From Pseudomonadota bacterium (lineage in GTDB: Bacteria; Pseudomonadota; Gammaproteobacteria; Burkholderiales; Burkholderiaceae_B): a stretch of DNA of 64,000 nt. Positions 1 to 9,042 of the stretch are shown piece by piece (position 1 is the stretch's first letter; each line of letters opens with the position of its first letter). Where the stretch lies: the NCBI GenBank assembly GCA_023387815.1, contig JAEWHK010000079.1, positions 62,001 to 126,000 of the forward strand, in the 5' to 3' direction. A program made the position numbers and the translations under genes. Under the pieces are notes generated by a model that made no database searches, was not told where the DNA came from, and saw only the letters and a program-made list of their open reading frames with translations.

Positions 1-164
1 CTCAGAATGGGATGCGGGCTTCCCAGCAGACGGCAAAAGGTATCCTGCGCAAAATCTGCAGCATCATGTGTGCTGCCCGTTTTGCGCAACAGCCAACGCA
101 CCAGCCACGGGTAGTGCTGGGTATAGAGCAGACCGATATCATCGGTTGAAAGTGTATCGGGCAT
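1..164 (-). CDS. ECF (FecI-like) RNA polymerase sigma factor, N-terminal part
   Basis: Reading leftwards from an ATG at 162-164, 54 codons stay open to the window edge, so the gene is cut off. The visible peptide has the region-2 look of iron-starvation ECF sigma factors: a LYTQHYPWLVRWL stretch followed by DAADFAQDTFCRLL, the part that contacts core polymerase and the -10 element. Upstream lie a perfect TATAAT (221-226, minus strand) and an overlapping Fur box, so transcription should rise under iron starvation. By analogy with FecI/PupI it probably directs an outer-membrane siderophore receptor gene together with a FecR-type anti-sigma factor; neither is visible. The ribosome binding site is weak. 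Regions 3-4 lie outside the window. Confidence 0.8.
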   Translation of the reverse strand, partial: MPDTLSTDDIGLLYTQHYPWLVRWLLRKTGSTHDAADFAQDTFCRLLGSPHPIL

Positions 165-205
165 CCGGGCTCGGCCTGCGCTATCGCCTGCCACGCTCCA
201 ATCAA

Positions 206-226
206 ATAATAATGATTCTCATTATA
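206..226 (-). promoter_or_regulatory. Fur box overlapping the sigma-factor promoter
   Basis: The core AATGATTCTCATT, flanked by further ATAAT/TTATA half sites, closely matches the Fur consensus of NAT(A/T)AT hexamers in inverted orientation. It overlaps the -10 hexamer (TATAAT on the minus strand, 221-226) of the ECF sigma gene that starts at 164. Fe-Fur binding here would block polymerase, the standard arrangement for iron-starvation sigma factors. The 227-443 stretch otherwise shows only a possible -10 (TATAAT, 410-415) for the next plus-strand gene. Confidence 0.75.
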
Positions 227-443
227 GAATGCATTTCATCGGGAATGAAAGCATTCTGTCTCGTTCGCGCATCATAAACGACTGTTCTGCCGCCATATTC
301 ATGCAATAGGCCACCGCAAAACGGTGTGCCAGAGACTTTAATCCTCGCTTGAGTGCCTCTGCGACTGTGCATCAAACGACACAAGCCGGACAGCAAACCC
401 AACATTCCCTATAATCGGGTGTTACCTCAACGGAGTTAGTCGA

Positions 444-1505
444 GTGTCTTATGTTTACGCGCTGGTTCTGCTAATACCGGCATTGGCAACAGGTCTGGCA
501 TTTCTCCCCAGCAGCCACTGGGTCATCCGCAGCCTGGATTTCCCGCGCGTGCAGATTGCCGTTCTGTGCGTGCTTGCCATTATTACACTTACTATATGGC
601 CACCCGCAACTGCCAGTCTCGCTACATTCGTGGTTATTGCGAATGTCATTGCGCTGGTTTATCAGCTATACAAGATTTTTCCCTATACGAGACTGGCTCG
701 AAAGGAAGTGCTCAGCAACCGGGAACCTGATGATGACAGAACGCTTTCCCTGCTCTCTTCCAATGTGCTGACACCCAACCGCCGTAGCGGTGACCTGATA
801 GCCCTGGTCAATCAATACCAGCCCGATCTGGTGCTGACGCTGGAAACCGATACATGGTGGCAGACTGCCCTTGAACCTCTTGAAGCGGACTACCCCTACC
901 GTGTTGCCATTCCGCTGGATAATCTCTATGGCATGCATCTGTATTCGAAACTGGCACTTGAAAACACCGAGATACTTTACCGCGTCGAGGATGATATCCC
1001 GTCCATCTGCAGTCAGCTGGTTCTACGCTCGGGTGAACGAATCCGCATTTATTGTCTGCATCCCACACCGCCGAGTCCGACTGAAAGTGAAACATCGGGC
1101 CCCAGAGACGCGGAATTACTGCTAGTGGGCAAACAGATTCGCGATCGCAACGAAACGGCCCTGGTCTTTGGTGACCTGAATGACGTTGCCTGGTCGCATT
1201 CCACCCGTCTGTTCAAAAAAGTCAGCGAATTGCTGGATGCACGCATCGGACGCGGCATGTTCAATACCTTTCATGCTCACTATCATTTTCTGCGCTGGCC
1301 GCTGGATCATATTTTTCAGAGTCCCAACTTTCAGATCAAGCAAATGGCCAAGCTGACGGATATTGGTTCCGACCATTTCCCGATCTATGCGAAATTCCAG
1401 TACAGCCCTGAAGAAGCAGAGGAACATGAGGTTGAGACGGCAGATGGCGAAGAAATGAAACAGGCGGATGAAAAAATCGTCGAGGGCCGGCAAGAGGCAG
1501 ACTGA
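444..1505 (+). CDS. membrane-anchored endonuclease/exonuclease/phosphatase family protein
   Basis: This is a 353-residue protein with about three hydrophobic N-terminal segments (residues 3-22, 36-52, 58-78) followed by an EEP hydrolase domain. The catalytic signature of the DNase I/phosphodiesterase superfamily is present: Asn107 in LSSNVL, Glu135 in TLETD, His206, Asp244/Asn246 in GDLND, Asp289-His290, and the terminal GSDHFP (Asp310-His311). The tail after about 320 is Glu/Lys-rich and probably disordered. The family cleaves phosphodiester bonds in nucleic acids or lipids; the substrate here is unknown. It resembles the YafD-like membrane group. The start is GTG with CGGAG 8 bases upstream. 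It is monocistronic and convergent with the oxidase at 1559. Confidence 0.85.
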   Translation: MSYVYALVLLIPALATGLAFLPSSHWVIRSLDFPRVQIAVLCVLAIITLTIWPPATASLATFVVIANVIALVYQLYKIFPYTRLARKEVLSNREPDDDRTLSLLSSNVLTPNRRSGDLIALVNQYQPDLVLTLETDTWWQTALEPLEADYPYRVAIPLDNLYGMHLYSKLALENTEILYRVEDDIPSICSQLVLRSGERIRIYCLHPTPPSPTESETSGPRDAELLLVGKQIRDRNETALVFGDLNDVAWSHSTRLFKKVSELLDARIGRGMFNTFHAHYHFLRWPLDHIFQSPNFQIKQMAKLTDIGSDHFPIYAKFQYSPEEAEEHEVETADGEEMKQADEKIVEGRQEAD

Positions 1506-1512
1506 ACAGGAA

Positions 1513-1542
1513 CGCGGGGTGCAAGGCAGCACCTGCCCCGCG
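1513..1542. terminator. GC-rich hairpin between convergent genes
   Basis: CGCGGGG (1513-1519) pairs with CCCCGCG (1536-1542), with an inner TGC/GCA pair. It sits in the 53-base gap between the convergent genes ending at 1505 and 1559. There is no clear U-tract on either side, so it may be a bidirectional, Rho-assisted or merely structural stop. Confidence 0.35.
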
Positions 1543-1558
1543 GTATCGAGATCCGCAG

Positions 1559-2800
1559 TCAGGAAAATCTTTGCAGTCGATAAGGTGTGGCGTCAAATCC
1601 GGGGTCTTCACCAGTCATCAGATCAGCCACCAGCCTGCCCGTCACCGGTCCTAATGTGAACCCATGATGCGCGTGGCCAAACGCCAGCCACAGACCAGGA
1701 TGGCGTACAGCCGCCCCAATGATCGGCAGCATGTCGGGCAGACAAGGCCGGGACCCCATCCAGGGTTTGTCTTCGACGGGGTCTCCTAGCGGGAGAATCT
1801 CCATGGCCTGTTTCCTGGCCTTTTCCAGCTGCACAGGAGAGGCCTGCGCATCCCGCCCGGCAAGTTCCACACCTGTTGTCAGTCGTATGCCATTTGTCAT
1901 GGGCGACAAGACAAATCCATTTTCCACATCAGCAACGGGATGCGAGAGTGTCCCACCCGTCGTCATGGGAAAATGCAGATGATATCCGCGTTTGACAGCC
2001 ATCGGCACACGGTATCCCATGGGCGCCAGCAGATCCATAGACCAGGGTCCAAGCGCGACCACAGCTTCGTTCGTCGGCAGGTCTCCCTCCTCTGTTCGCA
2101 CCGTCCATGCATTTGCATGTTGCTGCAGTGTCAGCGCATCACCACGCAATAGTCGGCCGCCTCTTTGAATAAACAGATCAGCGTAGCCACGTACGACAGC
2201 GCCGGGGTCACTCACGGTTACCGGGTCGGTCCAGTGAATACCACCGGCCAGCACCGGCCTGATCTGCGGTTCCTGAGCACATAAGGCGGCCGCATCCAGT
2301 ACCCGGTATTGCAATCCATAGGGCTCAAGTTTTATTGCATCTTCGATAGCGCGCTCGAGCCAGCGTTGACTGCGCAGGCCTTCGATCCAGCCGCCGGTGC
2401 GAAACAACGATTTAATCCCTGCTGCCTGCGCCAGCGCATCATGTTCTGTGACACTGCGTTCTATCAGGGGCAGCATATAAGCCGCGGCCTTTGCCAGCCG
2501 TTGCGGTGAAGAATGCCACCAGTAGCGGGCAAGCCAGGACGCGATCTGCGGCAGGAAGCGCGCCTGGTAACGAACTTCCGTACGACGGTTCAGCGCGTAG
2601 CCCAGAATCAGTTGCAGATTGCGCGGGAATGCGTAGGGAATGACGCTGGCCCGTTCGATCAGGCCCGCGTTGCCAAAACTGGTTTCCATACCAGGTTCGC
2701 GACGGTCCAGCAGAACCACATCGCGACCGCGCGCCTGCAGATGCAGCGCAATGGATACGCCTACAATTCCGGCGCCAAGGACAACAACATCTGCTTTCAT
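1559..2800 (-). CDS. FAD-dependent amino acid dehydrogenase/oxidase (DadA/DAO family)
   Basis: 413 residues. The N-terminus carries the dinucleotide-binding motif GAGIVG (residues 9-14) and the acidic strand end of an FAD Rossmann fold. The body follows the DAO fold, with a late GSRPCLPDMLPIIG segment and the C-terminal HHGFTLGP flavin loop, as in D-amino acid dehydrogenase DadA. Such enzymes oxidise D-amino acids, glycine derivatives or opine-like secondary amines at the inner membrane or in the cytoplasm. It is the last gene of a seven-gene operon and overlaps the upstream ABC ATPase by ATGA (2797-2800), so it is translationally coupled to transport. Its substrate is probably the amino compound released after uptake and hydrolysis. 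The exact amine is unknown. Confidence 0.85.
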   Translation of the reverse strand: MKADVVVLGAGIVGVSIALHLQARGRDVVLLDRREPGMETSFGNAGLIERASVIPYAFPRNLQLILGYALNRRTEVRYQARFLPQIASWLARYWWHSSPQRLAKAAAYMLPLIERSVTEHDALAQAAGIKSLFRTGGWIEGLRSQRWLERAIEDAIKLEPYGLQYRVLDAAALCAQEPQIRPVLAGGIHWTDPVTVSDPGAVVRGYADLFIQRGGRLLRGDALTLQQHANAWTVRTEEGDLPTNEAVVALGPWSMDLLAPMGYRVPMAVKRGYHLHFPMTTGGTLSHPVADVENGFVLSPMTNGIRLTTGVELAGRDAQASPVQLEKARKQAMEILPLGDPVEDKPWMGSRPCLPDMLPIIGAAVRHPGLWLAFGHAHHGFTLGPVTGRLVADLMTGEDPGFDATPYRLQRFS

Positions 2801-4467
2801 GCGGTCTCGCGTTCACCAGGCAGGGTCGCATCCTCAAATCGCCACCGCGTTTTCACTCCACCGCCAGGCGTGGCTTCCAGCAAAGGAATCGCCGATAGCA
2901 GCTTGCGTGTATAAGCATGCTGGGGCGAATCGAAGATGGCATCGCGGCTACCCAGTTCAACAATCCTGCCCGTCTGCATGACCGCGACACGATCGGCCAC
3001 CTGCTCCACCACCGCCAGATCGTGACTGATAAACAGACATGAAAAGCCGTAATGTCGTTGCAGTTCAGAGAACAGGCGCAATACCTGGGCGCGCACCGTC
3101 ACATCCAGTGCCGAGACCGGTTCATCTGCAATCACAAACTTGGGGCGTCGCGCCAATGCCCGGGCAATGGCAATGCGCTGACGCTGTCCGCCTGACAAGG
3201 CATGCGGATAACGATCGGCATACTCGCCTGCCGCCAGACCCACTTCATCAAGCACTTCATCAATACGGCGGTTGCGCGCGCGGTCATCCATCTGTGGCAC
3301 CGTGCGCAAGGACTCCTGCAGCAATTGACGAATGGTCATGCGCGGATCCAGTGAGGAATACGGATCCTGAAAAACCATCTGACAGTCCTGTCGATAGTTC
3401 TGCCAGCTTGCACTGCTACGATCGACGGGCTCGCCGGCAAAGCGCAGTTCACCGTCTGTTTTTTTGAGCAGACCGGCAATGGTCCAGCCCAGCGTGGTTT
3501 TACCGGAACCGGAGCCGCCCACCAACGCCAGCACCTCCTGGGGATGAATTTCCAGGTCTATGCCATGCAGGGCTCGGACATCGGGATTTTTTCGGAATAG
3601 CCCGCCACGACCGGGATAGTCCACAATAATATGCTTTGCCTGCACTATCGGTGTCACGTCCCTGTTAATAGCCCTGGCCGGACCACGCACAGGAAGTGAA
3701 GATAGCAGTTTGCGCGTATAGGGATGACGCGGCGAACTGATAATTTGCGCGGTTGGCCCCTGCTCCACAATACGTCCGTGTTCCATGACGATGATTTTGT
3801 CAGTATAGCGGGCAACCATGGGCAAATCGTGGCTGATCAGCAGAACCGCTGTGCCCTGTTCGCGCGTCAGTTCCACCATGAGCTCCAGCACGTCCCGCTG
3901 CACAATCGCGTCCAGCGCCGTGGTGGGTTCGTCAGCGATCAATAAAGCGGGTTTGACCAGCATGACGGCGGCCAGCATAATCCGCTGACGCATACCGCCT
4001 GAAAAGTGATGCGGATAGGCCGACAGGGATTTTTCCGGATTCTGAATGCCAATACGCGTCAGCATCCGGATCGTCAGATCGCGCCGCTGCTTTGCCGAAT
4101 ACTTGCTGTGCAGCGCCAGCGCTTCATCCAGCTGACGGCCAATGGTCATGGACGGATTCAGCGACGTCATGGGTTCCTGGAACACCATCCCTACTTTGGC
4201 ACCGCGCATTTTGCGCAGGGCACCCGAAGGCATGGTGGTCACGTCCTGATCTTCGAACCGGATCGTACCACCCACCCGCACTATCGCAGGCGGCTCCAAT
4301 CGCATGACGGCACGTGCGGTCAGGCTCTTGCCCGATCCGGATTCCCCAACGATACCAACGATCTCGCCGCGATTGACAGAAAAACTGATGTCATCAACGA
4401 CCCGCTTCGCATGCTGGCGGGTCTCAAGCTGCAGATGATCGACCTGCAGAAGTGGCCCTGAAGTCAT
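2797..4467 (-). CDS. dipeptide/oligopeptide-type ABC transporter, fused double ATPase (DppDF/GsiA-like)
   Basis: At 556 residues it contains two complete nucleotide-binding domains in one chain. The first has Walker A GESGSGKS near 39-46, an LSAYPHHFSGGMRQR signature and Walker B LLIADEPT. The second has GGSGSGKT near 320, the signature ALSGGQRQR and Walker B FVIADEP. Each half also ends with the peptide-ABC family extension containing RHPYTRKLL or QHAYTRKLL. It powers the permeases encoded just upstream in the operon, with 4-base overlaps on both sides. Fusion of the D and F ATPases is seen in GsiA-type systems. The substrate specificity lies in the binding protein at 7419-8957. Confidence 0.93.
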   Translation of the reverse strand: MTSGPLLQVDHLQLETRQHAKRVVDDISFSVNRGEIVGIVGESGSGKSLTARAVMRLEPPAIVRVGGTIRFEDQDVTTMPSGALRKMRGAKVGMVFQEPMTSLNPSMTIGRQLDEALALHSKYSAKQRRDLTIRMLTRIGIQNPEKSLSAYPHHFSGGMRQRIMLAAVMLVKPALLIADEPTTALDAIVQRDVLELMVELTREQGTAVLLISHDLPMVARYTDKIIVMEHGRIVEQGPTAQIISSPRHPYTRKLLSSLPVRGPARAINRDVTPIVQAKHIIVDYPGRGGLFRKNPDVRALHGIDLEIHPQEVLALVGGSGSGKTTLGWTIAGLLKKTDGELRFAGEPVDRSSASWQNYRQDCQMVFQDPYSSLDPRMTIRQLLQESLRTVPQMDDRARNRRIDEVLDEVGLAAGEYADRYPHALSGGQRQRIAIARALARRPKFVIADEPVSALDVTVRAQVLRLFSELQRHYGFSCLFISHDLAVVEQVADRVAVMQTGRIVELGSRDAIFDSPQHAYTRKLLSAIPLLEATPGGGVKTRWRFEDATLPGERETA

Positions 4468-5285
4468 GATTTCCCCTTCGAATATGGATCAAGCTTGTCC
4501 TGAAGGGCATCGCCCAGCAGGTTGATTCCCAGCAGTGTCATGGAGATGCACAGGCCAGGAAATATGCCAAGCCAGGCGGCCTGCATCATGAACGGTCGAC
4601 TGCCTGCCAGCATATTGCCCCAGGTGGGTGCCGGCGGAGGTACGCCCAGTCCAAGAAAGCTAAGCGAGCTTTCCGCGAGCAGAACCCAGCCAAACATGGA
4701 CGTGGCCAGCACCATCATGGGGCCGAAGCAATTAGGCAGAATATGACGGAACAGAATGAATAGTTCCGAGTTGCCCATGATGCGGGACGCGTGAACGAAT
4801 TCCCGCTCACGCAGGGGCAGCACCGTACCGCGCACCAGGCGCAGAACAGAAGGCAGATAGGCAATGCCCAGCGCAACAACAATGCCGTACTTGTTCGCAC
4901 CGACCACGGCCAGCAGACCCAGCGCAAGAAGCATTCCGGGGAACGCAAGAAGCGCATCGGTGAAGACCATCATGATGCGGTCGACCCAGCCTCTGAGGTA
5001 ACCCGCGATCAGACCAAGTACCGTGCCGGCAAACATGGCAATTGCAACTGTCATGAGGCTGATGCCCACACTGGTTGTCGCGCCGTAAAGAATGCGACTT
5101 AACGTATCACGGCCAAACTCATCGGTGCCAAGCCAGTAGGTTGAATCGGGTGCGTGCAGCCGGTGCGCAAAATTCGGCGTCATGGGATCGAATGGCGTCC
5201 AGAAGGCGCCCACCAGGGCCGCGAGCAGAATGATGCCGCAAAGCACGGAGCCCAGCAAAAGATTGGTATTGGGTTTGAATCTCAT
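4464..5285 (-). CDS. ABC transporter permease, DppC type
   Basis: This inner-membrane permease has 273 residues with the DppC/OppC layout: a first membrane helix near 10-30, a periplasmic loop ending WLGTDEFGRDTLSRILYG, then five helices carrying the EAA loop (VRGTVLPLREREFVHASRIMG) that docks on the ATPase. The ATG at 5285 was chosen because it overlaps the DppB-like stop by ATGA; a start further upstream would run 40 bases into that gene. It forms the channel with the 5282-6226 product. The end overlaps the ATPase start by 4 bases. Confidence 0.92.
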   Translation of the reverse strand: MRFKPNTNLLLGSVLCGIILLAALVGAFWTPFDPMTPNFAHRLHAPDSTYWLGTDEFGRDTLSRILYGATTSVGISLMTVAIAMFAGTVLGLIAGYLRGWVDRIMMVFTDALLAFPGMLLALGLLAVVGANKYGIVVALGIAYLPSVLRLVRGTVLPLREREFVHASRIMGNSELFILFRHILPNCFGPMMVLATSMFGWVLLAESSLSFLGLGVPPPAPTWGNMLAGSRPFMMQAAWLGIFPGLCISMTLLGINLLGDALQDKLDPYSKGKS

Positions 5286-6226
5286 GACATCGTGACTCGC
5301 GGATCGAAGATGGGATAACACAGGTCGACCAGCAGGTTAACCAGAACATAGATCAGGGCAATGAAAAGCAGACACCCCTGTATCACGGGATAGTCACGCG
5401 CAAAGATGGCATCGACCAGCAGGCGGCCCAGCCCCGGAATGGTGAAGACGGTTTCTACAACCGCCACGCCGCCCAGCAGGTTGCCGAGCACGAGGCCAAT
5501 CAGTGTCCAGGTCGGGCCAAAGGCGTTCTTGAAGGTGTGCCGCCACAGCACGGCTTTTTCAGACAAACCTTTTGCACGGGCATGGGTGATATAGTCCAGC
5601 CGCAATACGTCCAGTGTGGAAGCCCGGGCCATCCTCAGGATCACACCGGTTTCGTGCAGAAACAGGGTTGCTATCGGCATGACCAGATACAGCAGACCTC
5701 CCTTCCAGTCATCCATGGGAGACACGTAACCCACCACAGGTAGCCAGCCCAGATTCAGGCCGAAGAACAGCAGGAACAGCAGGCCCAGCCAGAACGTGGG
5801 AATGGAAAGCAGCAGCGTGGCCGTGCTCACCAGCACCGTATCGGTCAGTTTGTTCTGACGCCAGGCAGCGATCATGCCTGCAGGTACGGCTGCCAGACTG
5901 GCAAACAGGACTGCACACAGCACAATCGGTGCGCTGATGGCAAAGCGCTGCAGCACAAGTGCAGTGACCGGCTCGCCCGTGGAAATGGAAACGCCCAGAT
6001 CGCCACGCAATACATTGCCGAACCAGATCACCAACTGCTCTGGCAGAGAACGATCCAGCCCAAGCCGATGATGCAGGTCAGCCAGGCTGGCCGGATCTGC
6101 CATATCACCAAGCATCAATGCTGCCGGATCACCCGGAATCAGGCGAATCAGCATGAATACGGTGATCCCGACAATCAACAGGGTCGGGATCGCCATGGCA
6201 ATTCGCGCACAGACAAAACGAAACAT
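5282..6226 (-). CDS. ABC transporter permease, DppB type
   Basis: A 314-residue inner-membrane permease with the DppB/OppB architecture: an N-terminal helix (res. 8-28), the RLIPGDPAALMLG segment, a large periplasmic loop containing LGLDRSLPEQ, then five further helices with the EAA-like segment RMARASTLDVLRLDYITHARAKGL. It partners the DppC-type permease at 4464-5285, overlapping it by 4 bases. It lies 16 bases after the C45 hydrolase gene, so transport and hydrolysis belong to one transcript. Confidence 0.92.
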   Translation of the reverse strand: MFRFVCARIAMAIPTLLIVGITVFMLIRLIPGDPAALMLGDMADPASLADLHHRLGLDRSLPEQLVIWFGNVLRGDLGVSISTGEPVTALVLQRFAISAPIVLCAVLFASLAAVPAGMIAAWRQNKLTDTVLVSTATLLLSIPTFWLGLLFLLFFGLNLGWLPVVGYVSPMDDWKGGLLYLVMPIATLFLHETGVILRMARASTLDVLRLDYITHARAKGLSEKAVLWRHTFKNAFGPTWTLIGLVLGNLLGGVAVVETVFTIPGLGRLLVDAIFARDYPVIQGCLLFIALIYVLVNLLVDLCYPIFDPRVTMS

Positions 6227-6242
6227 GATTAATAACCCCGCT

Positions 6243-7340
6243 TCAGAGAGGCAGCGTGAAACGCTGGAAGACGGGGTTGACCGCAGGCAGAATAGCCACT
6301 TCCATCACGCCTTCTGCCGGACGCATCAGGACCGTTGCGGCTGTTGCGCTCAGGTGATCTCCCGTGGTCGCTTTCTGTGGCGGACGGCAAACGGCATAGG
6401 GATAGCCGAAGCGATCCATGAAGGCGTCACGGAACCGCTCAAAATCAATTTTCCCGCCGTCCTGCGTCAGGCGCCGCAACACACGACGACCACGATAAAC
6501 CGAATCGGGGCTGGGCAACAGGTCTCGCAGTTTCATGAGTGCGACCTGACTTTCCCAATGATTGGCGTGCACAAGAATTCCGTTTTCGGGATGCAGAAGA
6601 AAACTTTCGTCCGGCGCGCATTCGATATCAATGGCCTCTCCTTCCCGATGGCTCAGCATCATATTATTGGCCACCGATTTAGGACTGTGATACACCGCGC
6701 GAATGGCATGAGCATAATGCTCGGTTTCCAGCGCCTTGCGACGTACCAATGGCAAAGGGATGCCATTGCGCAAACCTGCGCGATCGGATTCCAGATTATT
6801 TCCGGTAATGGCGATGCCTGCCGCATTAAAGCCCGACCGTGCCAGTTGCCCCGCTTCAGTAAACGTCAGAATATCGGGACCGTCATCCCTCTCGATATGC
6901 AACACGATGCACGTTTCTGCACATTCGACACGCCAGTCCCAGTTCTGCCCATGCATCAGTACGCCATCGACACTCATTTCAGGCAGCACGACGGCAGCCG
7001 TACAACCATCCGGCGCCAGATTGTCCGGGTGCATGCGGGCATACATCAGAAGTTCACGCCGGGCATTGATGACAACCACATGCTCCAGCGGTACACCGGC
7101 TCCCTCGGCAATACCCCGCATCTCTTCAACGTAATTCGCATCAAAGGCTTCGATTGCCGGCAAAAAAGCCTGAGTCAGCGTTTGCAGACGGTCGGGACTG
7201 ATATCGCGTCGGGTCAGCAGGCCGACATAAAACGCTGCTGCCTTGTGAATTCGGTCTTTTGCCTGTTCTCCGTGCTGGCGCCCCCGCTCCCGCGGTCCGC
7301 CACTGACTTGAACTAACGGCAATACATTCTCTTCTTTCAT
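6243..7340 (-). CDS. C45 family autoproteolytic acyltransferase/amidohydrolase
   Basis: With the ATG at 7340 the protein has 365 residues; earlier in-frame starts at 7361 and 7391 cannot be excluded because no site has a strong ribosome binding sequence. It belongs to the Ntn-hydrolase C45 family (acyl-CoA:6-aminopenicillanic acid acyltransferase, acid ceramidase relatives). The start LVQVSGGPRERGRQHG is typical. The conserved Gly-Cys pair in DGCTAA (Cys about 113) should be the self-cleavage site that exposes the catalytic N-terminal cysteine, followed by the family motif HGQNWDW. These enzymes cleave or form amide bonds on N-acyl amino compounds. No signal peptide is seen, so it acts in the cytoplasm on imported material. 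It sits between the binding protein and permease genes of one operon. Confidence 0.85.
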   Translation of the reverse strand: MKEENVLPLVQVSGGPRERGRQHGEQAKDRIHKAAAFYVGLLTRRDISPDRLQTLTQAFLPAIEAFDANYVEEMRGIAEGAGVPLEHVVVINARRELLMYARMHPDNLAPDGCTAAVVLPEMSVDGVLMHGQNWDWRVECAETCIVLHIERDDGPDILTFTEAGQLARSGFNAAGIAITGNNLESDRAGLRNGIPLPLVRRKALETEHYAHAIRAVYHSPKSVANNMMLSHREGEAIDIECAPDESFLLHPENGILVHANHWESQVALMKLRDLLPSPDSVYRGRRVLRRLTQDGGKIDFERFRDAFMDRFGYPYAVCRPPQKATTGDHLSATAATVLMRPAEGVMEVAILPAVNPVFQRFTLPL

Positions 7341-7418
7341 ATTCCGGCCCTGTTGCTCCATGCTTTTTAGGGTTTCTTCAAAAGAGCGCAAGCCCGCGCC
7401 CCACCTGCTTTTGTCTGT

Positions 7419-8957
7419 TTACTTCTTGCTTACCTGCCATAGGCGTGCTGCCGATCCTGTCCAGCTCGAATAACCCTGAATCTTGTCGGAGGTCGCATCG
7501 ATGGTAATGCCGTTATAAAGCATCAGCATGGGAACATCGACCAGAAAATCCTTGTGCAGCTGATCCAGTATTGGCTGACGCTTGGCACGATCACCCGTTG
7601 TCATGGCTTCGTGCAGCAGTTTCAGATCTGCGGGGTTATCCCACACCTTGCGCTTCTGCACTTTTTTATCACCCATGAAATGTTCATAAAGCAGCGCGTC
7701 ATCAAATCGAGGCGAATAAGAAAATGCCATCATCTGATATTTACCGGCGTTATAGCGGTCCAGTTGCGTCGCCCAGTCCATGACGTCCAGCTTCACATTG
7801 ATGCCCGCCTGTTGCAGCATGGCCTGTGTCAGAATGGCCGCGTTATACATGGACGGATAATCCTTGTTGGTAATCAGTGAAACAGGCTGGCCTTTATACC
7901 CTGACTCCTGCAACAGCTTTTTGGCTTCGTTCAGATCATATTTCCAGCCGGTCTGCTGCACTGAGGTATAGGATGGCGTGCCTGTCGGAATCACGGAGTT
8001 ATTCGGCTTACCCAGACCATCAGTCACCATTTCTACCAACGATTTGATATCTATTGCAGATGCAATAGCCTGACGCATCTTCTGGTTCATCACAGGATCT
8101 GCTGTCTGCATCAGAATCGTATTGCGCCTTGACGTGTAGCTGTGTGAAATATGAAGTTTGGGATTCTTTTTCAACTCGACATAATCGGAACTGGTGATAT
8201 CTGGAATCAGATCCAGATCCCCACGCACCAATGCCGCTTTTGCTGCGGAAGCATCGGGAACAATCAGGAACTTGACGCTATCGACCAGTGGTTTTTTATT
8301 CCCGACATAACCATCTGCCTTGCCCTCAAGGCTTGCATAGTCTTTAAAGGCCTTCAATTCAACATACGAGCCTTTACTCCAGGCACCCAGCTCAAAAGGA
8401 CCGGTACCCACGGGTTTGTTCCAGCTGCCATCGGCGTTGACCGAGGCGCGATTCAGAATGCCTGTCATTCCGCAATCCTGGCGCGCCAGTGTACTCAGAA
8501 ACATGGGATTGGGCTTTTCCAGTACAAACTTTACGGTCATGGGATCTGGTGCCGACACATCTGAAACCTTGGTACCGTTTTTACCGGCAAATTCAGATCG
8601 GCATCGCCAGCCCACATCCGGATCCATATAGTGTTTCCAGCTCCAGATCACATCTTCGGCGGTCAGCGATTCACCATTATGGAACTTCACATCTTTTCGC
8701 AGGGGAAAAGTGTACGTGAGCCCGTCTTCAGACTCTTCAACACGTTCAGCCAGCAAAGGCTTGACTGAGCCCACATCGTCCAGAGCGACCAGGCCTTCGA
8801 CCATATGCGCAACAATCATATCGGCCGTGCTGTCTCGGTTGACACCCGGCTGCGAGCTGCGCAGATCGGATGGTATCTGGACATTCAGCGTCTGCGCCGA
8901 AACACCACCTGCAAAGAGGCTGGCCAGAACAAGAAAGGAAAGCGGACGTTTATTCAT
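7419..8957 (-). CDS. periplasmic solute-binding protein, family 5 (DppA/OppA-like)
   Basis: 512 residues beginning with a clean Sec signal (MNKRPLSFLVLASLFAGGVSA, cleaved near residue 21). The SBP_bac_5 fold shows in DLRSSQPGVNRDSTADMIVAHMVEGLVAL, FPLRKDVKFHNGESLTAEDV and the middle VGTGPFEL. Such proteins bind peptides, opines, nickel chelates or glutathione and deliver them to DppBC-type permeases. The ATG at 8957 was preferred to 8975 because a GGAG lies about 12 bases upstream and the signal peptide then starts correctly. It is the second gene of the operon beginning at 9912. The ligand is unknown; the associated N-acyl hydrolase and amine oxidase suggest an acylated amino compound. Confidence 0.92.
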   Translation of the reverse strand: MNKRPLSFLVLASLFAGGVSAQTLNVQIPSDLRSSQPGVNRDSTADMIVAHMVEGLVALDDVGSVKPLLAERVEESEDGLTYTFPLRKDVKFHNGESLTAEDVIWSWKHYMDPDVGWRCRSEFAGKNGTKVSDVSAPDPMTVKFVLEKPNPMFLSTLARQDCGMTGILNRASVNADGSWNKPVGTGPFELGAWSKGSYVELKAFKDYASLEGKADGYVGNKKPLVDSVKFLIVPDASAAKAALVRGDLDLIPDITSSDYVELKKNPKLHISHSYTSRRNTILMQTADPVMNQKMRQAIASAIDIKSLVEMVTDGLGKPNNSVIPTGTPSYTSVQQTGWKYDLNEAKKLLQESGYKGQPVSLITNKDYPSMYNAAILTQAMLQQAGINVKLDVMDWATQLDRYNAGKYQMMAFSYSPRFDDALLYEHFMGDKKVQKRKVWDNPADLKLLHEAMTTGDRAKRQPILDQLHKDFLVDVPMLMLYNGITIDATSDKIQGYSSWTGSAARLWQVSKK

Positions 8958-9042
8958 AGTAGTGCAGAGCTCCATTTACACGGTGAAATTGACAGGCTTT
9001 CAACAGCTGGCCCGGTATGTCGTTACTAATTTAGATGTTTAC

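Noticed and set aside
6153..7316. 387-codon open frame on the plus strand over the C45 hydrolase gene
   Set aside because: The minus-strand frame has the C45 family motifs and operon spacing. The plus-strand product has no recognisable domain and no ribosome site.
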